Source of the DNA: a virus
Direction: 5' to 3' (one strand)
Virus record (IMG/VR): IMGVR_UViG_3300031552_000001
Location: 62,001-126,000 of that record
DNA: 64,000 bases
The translations under genes were made by a program, and so were the position numbers. Under the pieces are notes generated by a model. That model saw only the letters and a list, made by a program, of their open reading frames with translations. It was not told the DNA's origin and ran no database searches. Positions 1-10,100 of the stretch are shown here, piece after piece. The first letter of the stretch is position 1. Every line of letters begins with the position of its first letter.

Positions 1-189
1 ATGCTTACATGCAGAAGCGAGCTTGCTCAAATACTCATTGCTAAGGTTGGTCTCTACAGAAGGCTTGGCCAAAGGCTGCGACGTAATCGCCGCTCTCTTC
101 TCAACACTCCGGGAAGACTCGCTAGCAAGCTTCTCCTTAGTGTCGCCAAGCACCTGACGGACCATCTCGTTAACCGACATACTCATCAT
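1..189 (-). CDS. Partial virion-type protein (N-terminal 63 residues)
   Basis: Open from an ATG at 189 to the left edge, so the C-terminus lies outside the window. A Shine-Dalgarno (AAAGGAG) sits nine bases upstream of the ATG; a second in-frame ATG follows directly. The peptide begins MMSMSVNEMVRQVLGDTKEK and contains two copies of the K-x-A-S motif (EKLAS and SKLAS) that recurs in the neighbouring virion-type proteins. I do not recognise the family. It is the last visible gene of the leftward head-gene operon, so a virion role is inferred from context only. Confidence 0.7.
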   Translation of the reverse strand, partial: MMSMSVNEMVRQVLGDTKEKLASESSRSVEKRAAITSQPLAKPSVETNLSNEYLSKLASACKH

Positions 190-209
190 TTTGACGGTCT
201 CCTTTAGGT

Positions 210-479
210 TTACACGAGCGGCGGCGGCGTCGACTTTACAGCACCACCGATGCCGGTAGCCGCCATTGGCGCGTTTGAGTGAACCATGGTGTAGTTTGTT
301 GGCTGAGCTGGCTTAGGTTTCGGCAAAGAGTTCCCTTTACCGATACCAGAAGAGGGAAGTGGCTTGCCTATAACATTTCCGCCCATACCGCCTACTGCGG
401 GTTTAGTGAATTTCATCACATTGCCCTCGGCGATTTTTTGAAGCTCATCTGTAAAGGAAGCCAACATTCTCTCGTACAT
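210..479 (-). CDS. Small virion-associated protein with N-terminal FxDELxKIA tag
   Basis: An 89-residue protein starting MYERMLASFTDELQKIAEGN. An ATG at 515 would give a longer product, but that would overlap the upstream gene by 35 bases; the ATG at 479 begins one base after the upstream stop at 481. The rest is rich in Gly, Pro and Lys (for example GMGGNVIGKPLPSSGIGKGN) and looks unstructured. The N-terminal F-T-D-E-L-Q-K-I-A segment is a variant of a short motif found at the termini of four other proteins in this window. Function is unknown; a packaged or capsid-associated role is a guess from that tag and from the operon. Confidence 0.65.
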   Translation of the reverse strand: MYERMLASFTDELQKIAEGNVMKFTKPAVGGMGGNVIGKPLPSSGIGKGNSLPKPKPAQPTNYTMVHSNAPMAATGIGGAVKSTPPPLV

Positions 480-480
480 T

Positions 481-1194
481 TTAGCCCGCTCTCTTTGCCT
501 CCACTGCGGCCACATCTATGCCAGCGTTAGCCAACATCTCAGCGGCTCTTTGGTTCACGGCCGCTGCCAGCTTCTCTTCATCCGAAGAGCGCAGCAACCC
601 GTGCGCTTCGGCCCACGCCGCCGCACGTTTCTCGGCAAGAATGTCTATTGCGCTCTTCTTTCCTGGCGTGGAAGCGGCCTCCTTAACAACAGGGCTAGGC
701 CCGCCCTCACCGCTCTTGGCAGAAGCCTGCTTCTCTATCTTGCACTTTTCGTTCCAGAAGGCGTGTGCCATTTGCCTGCCCAAGTAATCTGCTTGAGCAA
801 CTTTCTCTTCGAAAGACTCCTCGCCTGAATTAGCGGTATCCAAAGCCTTGAGTTCAGCCAAAGCAGCCTCCTTCAAAGCCTCTTCCTCACCCTTCTCAAG
901 CTCTTTCTCCTCTTCTTTCTTCTCTTTTGCAGCAGATTCAGATTTCTCGTCGGCAATTCCCTCAAAGTCAGGTGCTTCGCCTGCGGCCTCTTTTACCAGA
1001 GCGCTATCTTTTCCAAAGATCTCTGCTGCAACTTTTACCACAGTGCTTCCATCAAGCTTGTCGATGTCCACACCTTCTGCCCTCAAAGCCTCGTCCAAAA
1101 GCTGGATTTCAGCCAACTTCTCTACGTCCGAAGAGTCGCGAGGGGCACCAATCGACTCTCGTGTACCGTACATTTCTGCCAAAAAAGCGTTCAT
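481..1194 (-). CDS. Highly charged Glu/Lys/Ala-rich virion protein (scaffold-like)
   Basis: A 237-residue protein with a good Shine-Dalgarno (AAGGAG, nine bases before the ATG). The central part (about residues 75-125) is an almost uninterrupted Glu/Lys/Ala stretch predicted to be helical or coiled coil. The C-terminal third is again Ala/Glu/Lys helical. It carries one K-x-A-S motif (EKQAS). High charge and low complexity next to the prohead-protease-like gene would fit a scaffold or internal head protein, but no family is recognised. The 89-base gap upstream holds the SD and perhaps a promoter. Confidence 0.7.
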   Translation of the reverse strand: MNAFLAEMYGTRESIGAPRDSSDVEKLAEIQLLDEALRAEGVDIDKLDGSTVVKVAAEIFGKDSALVKEAAGEAPDFEGIADEKSESAAKEKKEEEKELEKGEEEALKEAALAELKALDTANSGEESFEEKVAQADYLGRQMAHAFWNEKCKIEKQASAKSGEGGPSPVVKEAASTPGKKSAIDILAEKRAAAWAEAHGLLRSSDEEKLAAAVNQRAAEMLANAGIDVAAVEAKRAG

Positions 1195-1283
1195 GCTAAC
1201 TTCTCCTTGATGTGTTAGGTTTATCTCTCAGGCTTAATAGGCAAGTCACCAAGGATGAGCTGTCCTCTATGCCCCACGCCTGG

Positions 1284-4200
1284 CTACACTCCTCGAGCAA
1301 CATACTGCCCTCCCCGCCACATTTTATCCCCGGCGTCCAACGCACGGTCTACTACACCACGAGTTTTAGGGTCTCTAAGCAAAGCCCCCAGCCCGCTCAC
1401 TGCTGCCATTGAAGTAAGCCAAGGATGCTCTGCTACCAGTGAACCTAATAAACCGACATCTTCCCCTCGCGCCATCGACCGACGCTTGTGAGCCGAATAC
1501 AGTAAAGCTAAGGGCACGGACCCTAACACCAACGTTAGAGTTCTTCTGTCTAACCCTAAAGGAGACGCAGTCTTGCTAAACATATCTTCAGTGCTTAAAC
1601 CTAGAGTTCTGGCATGAAGCTCCGGATGGCTTACTATTGCTTTTGGTAATTCGCTTGCCAATTTCATGATCTCTTTTCTGTACCAAGTGTATGCGGATGC
1701 AATCTTGGAGAGAAGAGGAGAATCTACTTCGGAGGACGAATGGTGAGAAGCGGGCTTTGATGTAATAATCTTCCCTATTCGACGCCGCACAACCGGCCCC
1801 GTATATGACTTGTCTTCCAAAAAGGGCAGAAGCCTCTCGAGCAGGGTCTCATCAAATTGGGAAGAATCTAAAGGAGCACAAGGAGCTTCACTGCTGTCAT
1901 TTTGCGCAGCTACTGCTCCAGCATTATCTAACTTGTCTGCAAGGTCGCCCTTTCCTATATGCACCAAAATGATGCGCTGAAACTCCTCGGGCTTTAAAGC
2001 CATGCCCATTAAAGCAGGAGTGGCGAGACTCTTCTCTAACTCCGGGCACTCTCCCATCTGATTCAGTACGTCCTTTGGAAGAGAGGGTTCTGTTTGAGAA
2101 AGTATAGGGGAAACCCTGCCCACTGCTTTACTAGGCCCTATCCTCTTTACAATCTCAGCCCATTTCAGGTGGGACATTTTCGTCTCGTTCGACACCTTCA
2201 ATAATTCTTCGGGGCTCCACCCGTGATGGATAACTCGAGCTACCTTCACCGCAGCAATGTCTACAGAAGCTGTCTTGGCTTTAACGAGATCTCCAGAGTT
2301 TGACCTAATAACGTTCAGCTCCTTGCCGCTAGAAGAGTCCCTCCATGTTTTTTCTCTTCGTCTAGCCGAGCCTGCGCCAGCAAATAGCTCATCTAAATTG
2401 GCAGAAGCGACTTTCATAGTTCCGCCTTCCTCCGAAGCTACACTGAACTCGTCCTCCAAAATCAAATCGGCTACTTTATCTGACCAGATAGATGCTAACT
2501 TTTCACCGTGCGCCTCTTTCCGGACAACCGCTTTTTTGAATAACGGGTAGGCCATAACGGTCAATGACCTAAAAAATTTCGGATTGTCGTAATGAGCTAA
2601 ATAAGCAGCCTTTGCTTGCTCCGGAGTTTGGAACCCTAGCATCACTTTATCTTCATCATACTTGCCGGCCTTTCGACCATTAATAAAATTCTGGTGTACG
2701 ATATAGACGTTCTCGGGGTCCCAAGGGCCTACGTAAACGTCTAGCTTGTCTCCGTCTACTCCTCGAGTTCCCAGAATCTCCCCGTATGGAAGCTTCATAT
2801 GAGTCTTCCAGCCCTTACCTTCTCGAATATCACCAGGCCGGTTCTCTACATGAATAGTCAAACCTTTAAGTTTTATGGTCCCTGTAAAGGGAAATTCTTT
2901 TCGATTAGGTTTTGGAGGAGGGCCAATCTTGATGTTCTTTGCGCGCTTAAACGTTTCCTCTAAATCAGCAGAAGAGGTTTTCATGCGATTTGGGTGAATC
3001 GTTTCGTGGTCTAGTTCCTTATCAAACTTTTCTTTATCTATTTCCTTCTTAGCGCCTTTCAGTGCGGTAAGGCCGTCTGGTCCGTCCCCGTCTACCCCAA
3101 ATTCTACAGTACGAGAGCTGCCGTAACTACCTAACCTCTTCGTAGCTAAAAGAACCCTGTCCAAACTAGCTAATAAGTCAGGGTTCCCCTCAATGTGATA
3201 ATCCCTACGGTCTACTTCATAAGACCCTCCTTTAACAAACGCGCTATCAGATAATTCTGCGCGGGGGTCCGTACCTCCTTGAGCTTTTCGTAAGTAGTAG
3301 TCTACGGTTTCTCTACGGCGGCATACACTACCCGGGGGCTTAGGATTCTCGCCCCTACCACGCCTCAGATAAAAGTCCATTATTTGGCTTCTTCTATCTC
3401 GTATCGGTTGTTCTCTCGATGAGTCAACTCCAGCGGACTCTTCTTCGTCTAAAGTTCCTGCATTTGTTCTAAGTACTCCGTCTTCTATTGCTGTAGGGCT
3501 TTCCTGATTATCTGTACGCCCCATGATAAGGCGAGTGTCTGCTTCATCCATAGGGTCGATAGAGGCTGTCTTTACTTGGATGCGGCACCCACTTACACAT
3601 TCTTTGCAAGTACCGACTCCACAAGCTGCTTTGATCAACCCGATTCTATCCTCTTGTAGGTTGTACACCGTTTCTGCGTCTATTACGGATTGAGGAACAT
3701 AAGAGCCAGACGCTAGCTTACACATCACCTTTGCTGTTTTATCTGCTCCAATAAATACAAAACTAATATCAAAGAACCTCGGATGAGGGTTAATGACGGA
3801 TATTCTTCTACCGTCGTCCAATATTTTACCTAAACCAATATTCTTTACGCAGCTACAGTAGTCTTCTCTAGTTTTAGACTTGTGCCCACAAATCGAACAA
3901 ACGTCGTACGGAATTCGCGTACCCATACTTACATCAGGAAACTCGCCAGCAAGGATCCTATCAACAACGTCTTGCGCACCATTCTGAAGAGCCAGCGCCT
4001 TATCGATTAGAACTACCAACTCCACCCTATGCATCTTAGCGTTCCAACAAGCCACTGCTACTGTGCCGAACGCTCGATTAGGATCTTTGTTTTGGTGATG
4101 CTTAAAAGGAAGCGCGTTAAGAAATGTCCAGTACCCGTATGGAGGTATAGGTTTACCTGTAAAATCGTCTATAGGATGAGACTGCCCGCTATGTAGTCTG

Positions 4201-4451
4201 CAATCATGAACAAGGGAGGCTTCCGGAAAGTCGTCCCCGTTCACATTAGCTCCATAATATTCAGACGCCCCTAACGCGTTTACCAAAACCGCTAGCTTAT
4301 TAGGGTCTTTTTGATAGCCGTTTAACCATTCCTGTACGGGGGGCATAAGATGCTTAGCCTCTTTAACCATAGTAATCTGTGGCTCAAAGAGGCAAACCAA
4401 AGGCTCCCCGTCAGGGGCAGTGCCTTTGAAAGTTGCTAGCTTAGTGATCAT
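1284..4451 (-). CDS. Prohead-protease-like domain fused to phage inorganic-pyrophosphatase-like domain
   Basis: A 1,055-residue multidomain virion protein. Residues about 1-250 resemble the phage head-maturation protease type: a N-x-N-G-D-D-F segment, KHHQNKDPNRAFGTV with a candidate catalytic His, then EFPDVSMGTRIPYDVCSICG, whose Ser in VSMG is the candidate nucleophile, followed by paired Cys (CSICG, YCSC) that could bind zinc. Residues about 490-650 match the pyrophosphatase-like domain seen in phage head polyproteins (GTRGVDGDKLDVYVGP). The C-terminus has hydrophobic segments. Eight K-x-A-S motifs are spread along the chain. The ATG overlaps the upstream stop by one base (TAATG). The assignment rests on motifs, so the protease call is moderate and the pyrophosphatase-like call stronger. 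Confidence 0.65.
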   Translation of the reverse strand: MITKLATFKGTAPDGEPLVCLFEPQITMVKEAKHLMPPVQEWLNGYQKDPNKLAVLVNALGASEYYGANVNGDDFPEASLVHDCRLHSGQSHPIDDFTGKPIPPYGYWTFLNALPFKHHQNKDPNRAFGTVAVACWNAKMHRVELVVLIDKALALQNGAQDVVDRILAGEFPDVSMGTRIPYDVCSICGHKSKTREDYCSCVKNIGLGKILDDGRRISVINPHPRFFDISFVFIGADKTAKVMCKLASGSYVPQSVIDAETVYNLQEDRIGLIKAACGVGTCKECVSGCRIQVKTASIDPMDEADTRLIMGRTDNQESPTAIEDGVLRTNAGTLDEEESAGVDSSREQPIRDRRSQIMDFYLRRGRGENPKPPGSVCRRRETVDYYLRKAQGGTDPRAELSDSAFVKGGSYEVDRRDYHIEGNPDLLASLDRVLLATKRLGSYGSSRTVEFGVDGDGPDGLTALKGAKKEIDKEKFDKELDHETIHPNRMKTSSADLEETFKRAKNIKIGPPPKPNRKEFPFTGTIKLKGLTIHVENRPGDIREGKGWKTHMKLPYGEILGTRGVDGDKLDVYVGPWDPENVYIVHQNFINGRKAGKYDEDKVMLGFQTPEQAKAAYLAHYDNPKFFRSLTVMAYPLFKKAVVRKEAHGEKLASIWSDKVADLILEDEFSVASEEGGTMKVASANLDELFAGAGSARRREKTWRDSSSGKELNVIRSNSGDLVKAKTASVDIAAVKVARVIHHGWSPEELLKVSNETKMSHLKWAEIVKRIGPSKAVGRVSPILSQTEPSLPKDVLNQMGECPELEKSLATPALMGMALKPEEFQRIILVHIGKGDLADKLDNAGAVAAQNDSSEAPCAPLDSSQFDETLLERLLPFLEDKSYTGPVVRRRIGKIITSKPASHHSSSEVDSPLLSKIASAYTWYRKEIMKLASELPKAIVSHPELHARTLGLSTEDMFSKTASPLGLDRRTLTLVLGSVPLALLYSAHKRRSMARGEDVGLLGSLVAEHPWLTSMAAVSGLGALLRDPKTRGVVDRALDAGDKMWRGGQYVARGV

Positions 4452-5218
4452 TAGCCTAGTCTTGGGTCATCCGCGGGCACAGCCTCTGAACCTTCCCAGA
4501 ACTGCGCCTTGTTTTTTGCTGCTTCGTATTCCTTCTCGGCAGTTTCCATGTTCTTTTGAGCTGTAAGAACTTGGAGGTTGCTAAGCGAATTTGGGCCCCC
4601 AATAGAATCGCTGCCAGAGGGCACAGATCCCATTGGAACCTTACTCATAAAAAATTCCTTACCGCTTCTACGCTTATTGGCGTCTGTAAGCTGCTTGTGC
4701 GCACCTACCAAATTGCTAACTGTGCCTATGTCGACCCTTTCTTGATCTAAGATATTCTTCACAAAAGTTCCTGCCACTAGCGGGTCTTCGGCATATGCCG
4801 GGTTGAATCTGTAAAGAGTATTAAATGCGTCCTCCACCGCCCCTGGATCTGCGTCGGAAAGATGGGGATTTTTGTCTATCATAGTTTCGAATGACTTCGC
4901 CTTGTGGACCTTATTTTTAACTGCGTCCACTAACTTGCCTGAATAGTCAGTAGCGGTGCCTATCAACGCGCCCAGCCCAACGGAGCCTGCCAGCAAAGGG
5001 GCAACGTCATGAGCCTGTGCGTAAGCTCTCTCAAAAAATCCGGCTTCAGGGCCCAGCCCCTTCACTAAATTTTTCCACCCCAGTTTTTCTGCTGCTTCTT
5101 TTCTGAATTGAGAGTCGCTTTCGTATTTGGAAAGAAAAGAACTTACGTTTTTTCCAATCCTCTCAACTTGCTCTTCAGTAAGAAGACCTTCGGCAGCCAA
5201 CTTTTCGATCAAGTTCAC
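4451..5218 (-). CDS. Hypothetical virion protein
   Basis: A 255-residue protein. I chose the GTG at 5218 because TAGGAG lies a few bases upstream; an ATG at 5281 would overlap the preceding gene by 55 bases with no better site. The N-terminus (VNLIEKLAAEGLLTEEQVER) is helical, followed by a Gly/Ala-rich hydrophobic patch (VAPLLAGSVGLGALIG) that could be membrane-interacting. The C-terminal third is helical and charged. It is translationally coupled to the protease/pyrophosphatase-like gene (TAATG overlap). I do not recognise a family; operon context suggests a head or neck component. Confidence 0.7.
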   Translation of the reverse strand: MNLIEKLAAEGLLTEEQVERIGKNVSSFLSKYESDSQFRKEAAEKLGWKNLVKGLGPEAGFFERAYAQAHDVAPLLAGSVGLGALIGTATDYSGKLVDAVKNKVHKAKSFETMIDKNPHLSDADPGAVEDAFNTLYRFNPAYAEDPLVAGTFVKNILDQERVDIGTVSNLVGAHKQLTDANKRRSGKEFFMSKVPMGSVPSGSDSIGGPNSLSNLQVLTAQKNMETAEKEYEAAKNKAQFWEGSEAVPADDPRLG

Positions 5219-5226
5219 GTTTGCTC

Positions 5227-5484
5227 CTACTGAAATTTTGGGATTGAAGGCACTGCTCGAGCATTTGCTGCTTGGAGCCACGGTTGGGTAAGCCCGGCTT
5301 GCGAATTCCTAACCCCCTGAGATACTATCGGTGCCGCCGTAGCTGCTACCAACCCCGTACCGGCAAGCCCCTTCCAGTGTCTACCAGCAAATCCAAGCGT
5401 TTTTCTTCCAGCAAGCTGAAGAGCCTTACCTACAAACGCTTCCTTAGTAATCTTTTCCGCTACTCGGCTAGACCTAAGAAGCAT
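5227..5484 (-). CDS. Small basic hypothetical protein
   Basis: An 85-residue basic protein (MLLRSSRVAEKITKEAFVGK) with a central hydrophobic stretch (WKGLAGTGLVAATAAPIVSQ) long enough for one membrane segment. The ATG overlaps the end of the upstream 529-residue gene by 11 bases and has GAGGGG upstream. No family is recognised. It lies in a tightly coupled run of leftward virion genes. Its size and possible single transmembrane segment could fit a minor internal or injection protein, but nothing shows this. Confidence 0.6.
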   Translation of the reverse strand: MLLRSSRVAEKITKEAFVGKALQLAGRKTLGFAGRHWKGLAGTGLVAATAAPIVSQGVRNSQAGLTQPWLQAANARAVPSIPKFQ

Positions 5485-7063
5485 TGCGCAACCCCTCTTT
5501 TATTGCCTTATCCACCAAGTTGTATTGATTTTGGATGCGCCTATTTGTTTCAGAAAATACCGTATCGCCTTCCGCAAGTTTACACATCGAGGCATAGATC
5601 TTTGCTATAGGGTGATTCAAATTAGGCACTCGATAGCAGGCGGTTTTACAAATACCGTATTGAATAGAATCCGCCTCTGCCTTAATAAGATCCATCCCTT
5701 GCTTAGACAATTCACCGCAAAGTGAGGCAAAAGCCAATTTAACTTCCGATTCGTTTCCGTTCACTTCATGCATAAGATGAGCAACCTCGCCCAAATTGCC
5801 TCCATTCCACATATATTGGCTAACAGCCTTGTGAAGCTCTGCGGAAGCTTCCTTTTTCATCTCCTCATTCTTTGCAGAGGCGCTGAAGCACTCATCTAGC
5901 ATCTTAGCTAATTTCTGCCTGGTTCGAATAAGACTTCCATATGGATTAGCCCACGGATAATAGTCTCGCTTGGAAACTTCCTTCTTGATAGCTTCCAAGG
6001 AGTGAGCCTCCTGCGCAGCCTTTATAAGAAGTCCTGCATGAGGTCGGCGCGCCCTAATGTAGTCAAATGCCTGCTTCGTGAAAGAGCCCATTTTTATTCC
6101 TTCACCCCCTGGAGGGGCCGTTACAGCCCCCGCCGCGGGGGCAGGAATCTGTTCTTCGGGCATAGGAAGCTGCCCTGCCATGGCTTCTGGAGCAGCTTCC
6201 GCAGGAGCTCCCGCTACTCCAGCGTCAGGAGGAGGACCTTCTGGGGCAGGAGCAGGGACCGCCCCAGGTTGGCCTTGAGGATTCATTGCGTCTAGGGTTT
6301 GTTGCTGCACCTTCTGGAGTTCTTGTCTTTTTTTAGCGAGCTCTATTTCCCGTTGAATCTCTAACATCTGTTTATTGTAGCTGTCTCCGTCCTCGGCCGA
6401 CATAGGCTCTTCTTGAGGCATTGGCGCTGGTGCTTGGGGCATCATGCCCGGGGCTACATCAGCTTGTTTAGACTTTTCATCTCCCAAAACTCGGGAAAGA
6501 ACAGAAGAATAGTCATCCCCGTTAGCACTCGCGTGTTTTGAGGTAAGATCAAAAATACGGTCTAATACCAAGTCTCCACTTTCATTCTTAGAGCGCTGAG
6601 CACAAGCTACTTTCTCCAATCCAGGAGGCGCAAAATCAACGCCCAAAAATAGCTTAGATAGTGCAGCGTCGGCTTCCAAACCCGCCTGCCCTAACTTTAC
6701 AGAACCGCGGGCATAGTCGTCGGCCGCAGGACTCATAGTCTGGGGCCGAGCCCCGTTATTGATCTCCAATAAAATCTCACCCGGGTCCGCTACCGAAAAA
6801 TCAATATTCTTGTCTGAAGCATACTTCTCATTATCACTGAACAGTCTAGAAAACGTCTCTTGGTTCGCGAATTCGACAACTCTACGTACCTGATGGGTAG
6901 AAATACTGGGATGCTCCCTAGCAATTTTTACAATCGAGTCGTTTAGTGAGCTGCTCCCAGAGAGGTATTCCACCGCAGCCCGTCTTCCCAAGGACTGTAG
7001 GTCTGAAGGACTCAAAGCGGCGTAGGTACTTTTTGATTCTAGACCAAATGGAATGTCGCTCAT
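5474..7063 (-). CDS. Hypothetical virion protein with Pro/Ala/Gln-rich linker
   Basis: A 529-residue protein (MSDIPFGLESKSTYAALSPS) with GAGG six bases before the ATG. Residues about 1-200 are a helical region; about 205-320 form a Pro/Ala/Gln/Gly-rich linker, probably disordered; about 325-529 are helical again with several Cys. Three K-x-A-S motifs occur (EKYAS, SKHAS, KKEAS). It is just downstream of the terminase. The family is not recognised; a structural role is inferred from position, linker composition and the shared motif. Confidence 0.7.
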   Translation of the reverse strand: MSDIPFGLESKSTYAALSPSDLQSLGRRAAVEYLSGSSSLNDSIVKIAREHPSISTHQVRRVVEFANQETFSRLFSDNEKYASDKNIDFSVADPGEILLEINNGARPQTMSPAADDYARGSVKLGQAGLEADAALSKLFLGVDFAPPGLEKVACAQRSKNESGDLVLDRIFDLTSKHASANGDDYSSVLSRVLGDEKSKQADVAPGMMPQAPAPMPQEEPMSAEDGDSYNKQMLEIQREIELAKKRQELQKVQQQTLDAMNPQGQPGAVPAPAPEGPPPDAGVAGAPAEAAPEAMAGQLPMPEEQIPAPAAGAVTAPPGGEGIKMGSFTKQAFDYIRARRPHAGLLIKAAQEAHSLEAIKKEVSKRDYYPWANPYGSLIRTRQKLAKMLDECFSASAKNEEMKKEASAELHKAVSQYMWNGGNLGEVAHLMHEVNGNESEVKLAFASLCGELSKQGMDLIKAEADSIQYGICKTACYRVPNLNHPIAKIYASMCKLAEGDTVFSETNRRIQNQYNLVDKAIKEGLRNAS

Positions 7064-7123
7064 GTGTTACCTCGTAATGCACAAGTTAGTGGCGTTCGCC
7101 GCGGCTCAACCCTAACATGAGGC

Positions 7124-10100
7124 CTAATTCGTGGGAAGATTAGGGGATGACGTAATGTCAAGATCGTCCATGGTATCCTCATAGTCTTCCTCGCTCACCA
7201 ACCCATGCTCCCTCTGTATCTCTTTAGTGGGAAGAATAACGTCCGCTCGAGGTCTTATGTAAAAAGAGGCTAGAAAACCAAATACCATCGCGTGGAATGA
7301 GTCGTCGGTCCTCCCAGCAGCGCACTTGTAAATATTCATCCTAAGCCTATCATTGTACTCCGAAAATATGTTCAACATATCTATAGCAAAAGGCTCTTCG
7401 AATTCTTCCCACCGAGGAAACCAAAATACATTAGCCCTTTTTATTGCGTTAAAAACGTCTGACATCACCTCAGTGCGGTGGCATAAATGTCTCGGCACCC
7501 CCAGCTGGGCATCAAACTTTACCTTCTTCTTAACATTACCGACCCATTGGTATTTCTTCACCTTATCAGCTCCGAAATATCTAACAAGCTCGTCATTTGG
7601 CCAAAAACCCCCTCCGTAGTCTACTCCAATTTTTTGAACGTTAAATTCTCTAACTAGGTGTCGTATCTTCTTTATTTGCACTGCGGGCTCTGATTCTACA
7701 CCTTCAAATCTATGCCAATAGAACCAAGTGAATCTCTCAGGAGCAAACGGCAAATATCCTCCTAGGCAAACTACCGTGTAACTATTCTCGCCCGACCCCC
7801 AGTCAATTCCCATGAATATCGGATACTGACTGCTGTACTGCTTCACGTCTTTATAAAACTGCATGGACAACTCGTCCCAGCAGTTTCTTCTAACATCTCT
7901 TCGAGTAAGAGGTCTGGTGCCGGAATCATAACTTCTTCCAAGAACCTCATTGTAGAACTTAGCTCTGCTGTACACTCTCTGCTTGTTGAGTATGTCGTTC
8001 CAATCCATCCACGGAACCATAAGCTGAGGTATTCTAAATCCCTCAAATGGATTCTCAGTATTAGGATTGGGGTTAATTGCGCTCCAGCAGGCGTCGGGAT
8101 CGTCAGGTCGTATAAGCTTTCTACACCGGCTACAGATAAGACCGTCCGGGCCTATATTTTCCTCATCCAAAACATTCCAATGCCAGGAGCTTCTATTTTT
8201 TGGGGTTCCGTGTCTTTTACAAGGTACCACCCATTCGTTCTGCGTAGAGAACCTAGACCAGTAATACTCTATGGAGTTGTCTAAGGATTTAGGAGTTCCG
8301 GCGTAAATAAAATATTTGAATGATGAGTGAGACGCGCACTCCTCAATAACCGGCACGTTGTCGAGCAGAATGTCTTGGAATTCATCGATAACAACCAAGT
8401 CTGAAGGAATTCCACGAGTGTTATGCACTACTAGACCGTCTGCTACAAAGCAGCCAGATTCTTCCACGGTTAAATCATATACGTCATCCACTCCTTCTTC
8501 AAACACGCCCTTGACTCGGACCCACGACCGGGACGGGTCGCATAATCCTTTCAGATAAGAATCGTTCAGTTTATAAGCTATAGATAACAGTACTCTACGA
8601 CCAATACTGTCTTTGACGTTGCCTGGTCTAAGTTGAATTCTATATCTCGTCCAAGCAGAATGAGTGCTTAGGCCGTAATGCTCTTTTAAGTACCTCCTTA
8701 ACAACGCGTAAGATACAGGAATTCTGTCTTTGTCGTCTTTGCTTCTAGTAGTCTTAACCTCACATTTTCTAAAATGCCCAATAAGGTGTAAGAGCCTCTC
8801 TGTGGGGTACTTAGTCAAAGACAACGTGTAGCTTACTTTAGCCTTTTTTGTAGACGGCCTCTTGCGATAAATAGCGCTTCGAATGCCAAAATTCCATAGC
8901 ATCCTAGCCAAGCCCTCTATCAATTCCTTGGATGCACTAGAGTATCCAGCTCTAGCCCCTCCGTCGTCAGGGCTACACCAGCCATCCCCCCAAAATAATG
9001 CCCGTAAAAAAGCGATCTTCTCCGACTTAGGGGCAGACCATATGGCACGCGGTATCTTCTTATACTCCGCTTTTTTACCGAATTCCCCTAAGCTCCATAA
9101 AAGAGCCTTAGCTCCGTTAATGCCCTGTCCTCGACGGTCGGAGTACAGCCCTACATTCCAGCACGTTTTAAACCCCGGTCTAGAGTCCTCTACTCGAGAA
9201 CCTACAGACAGCCCCACCCTACGCGCTTTTACTTCAAACTCCCTCAAGTATTTCTTGTCAGAATTTGTAAACCTAACAGAGGACGGCTTGTTACACTCGC
9301 CTTCTGCTAACATGGCCCCTATGAGCCAAGCCATGTCCTCACCAACACTCAAAAAGGCGCACTCCTTGCCTGAATGGTGCGGGGCAGCTACAAAATCGCT
9401 TTTGAGGAGGTCTTCTGCATTTACCCAGCCTCGTTGCGTAAGAATAGGGTGGTCAAAGCTGCACATTAGTGGAACAGGATAGTCAGTCTCTACTCTGACT
9501 ATCCTTTTTCTTGCGCTTAAATGGGGGTTTGTAGCTGTAGCAATATAAGGCTTACCTTCTGTTGTCGAGGTAACGACCCGAACAGCCTTTCCTGCTTCTG
9601 CTAACTCCTTAATAGAGGCCAATGACCCGTCTGCTAAGTGTATTAGGCTGCTGCCATGCAAGCATCGGTCCGCGTTCAAAAATGCAAATCGAAGAGTTAT
9701 TTGTGAGTGGTTAATGAACCTCTTCTCAAACACATTTTTGAGGAGTCGATTATTGGTAGTTTGCTTCAAGAAAGGGGAAAGCTCTATAGGCTCAGCAATT
9801 CGGTCCCTACTGAACACTTTAGTTTGTTGGTTAGAGGGACTGACATAGAGCGCTCGAAAATAAGGGTTCATAAGCAAGTATGAAAGAGACACATTTCCCA
9901 GTAGCGTGCTGTTGTGCGCTACCAGCCCCTCAACGACAAAATTATGAGTATCACCTACCTCAAAGTCTACGCACTTGCAAATTCCTACTGGGGTGATCTC
10001 GACAACCCTGTCCCAATAAAGATCGGTGTCGGTGTGCGCAGCTAAAACATCCACCAACCCTTGATCGCATAATGAATCAGACCTAAAAAAACGAACATAC

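Noticed and set aside
848-1210. Ser-rich plus-strand ORF
   Set aside because: It is the reverse of the Glu/Lys/Ala-rich minus gene; the Ser/Phe bias comes from GAA/AAG codons read backwards.
7091-7100. Palindrome GGCGTTCGCC downstream of terL
   Set aside because: The stem is only four bases with no T-tract, too weak to call a terminator.
8883-9482. 199-residue plus-strand ORF
   Set aside because: It lies antisense to intein 2 of the terminase, which has clear motifs. No SD or recognisable domain.
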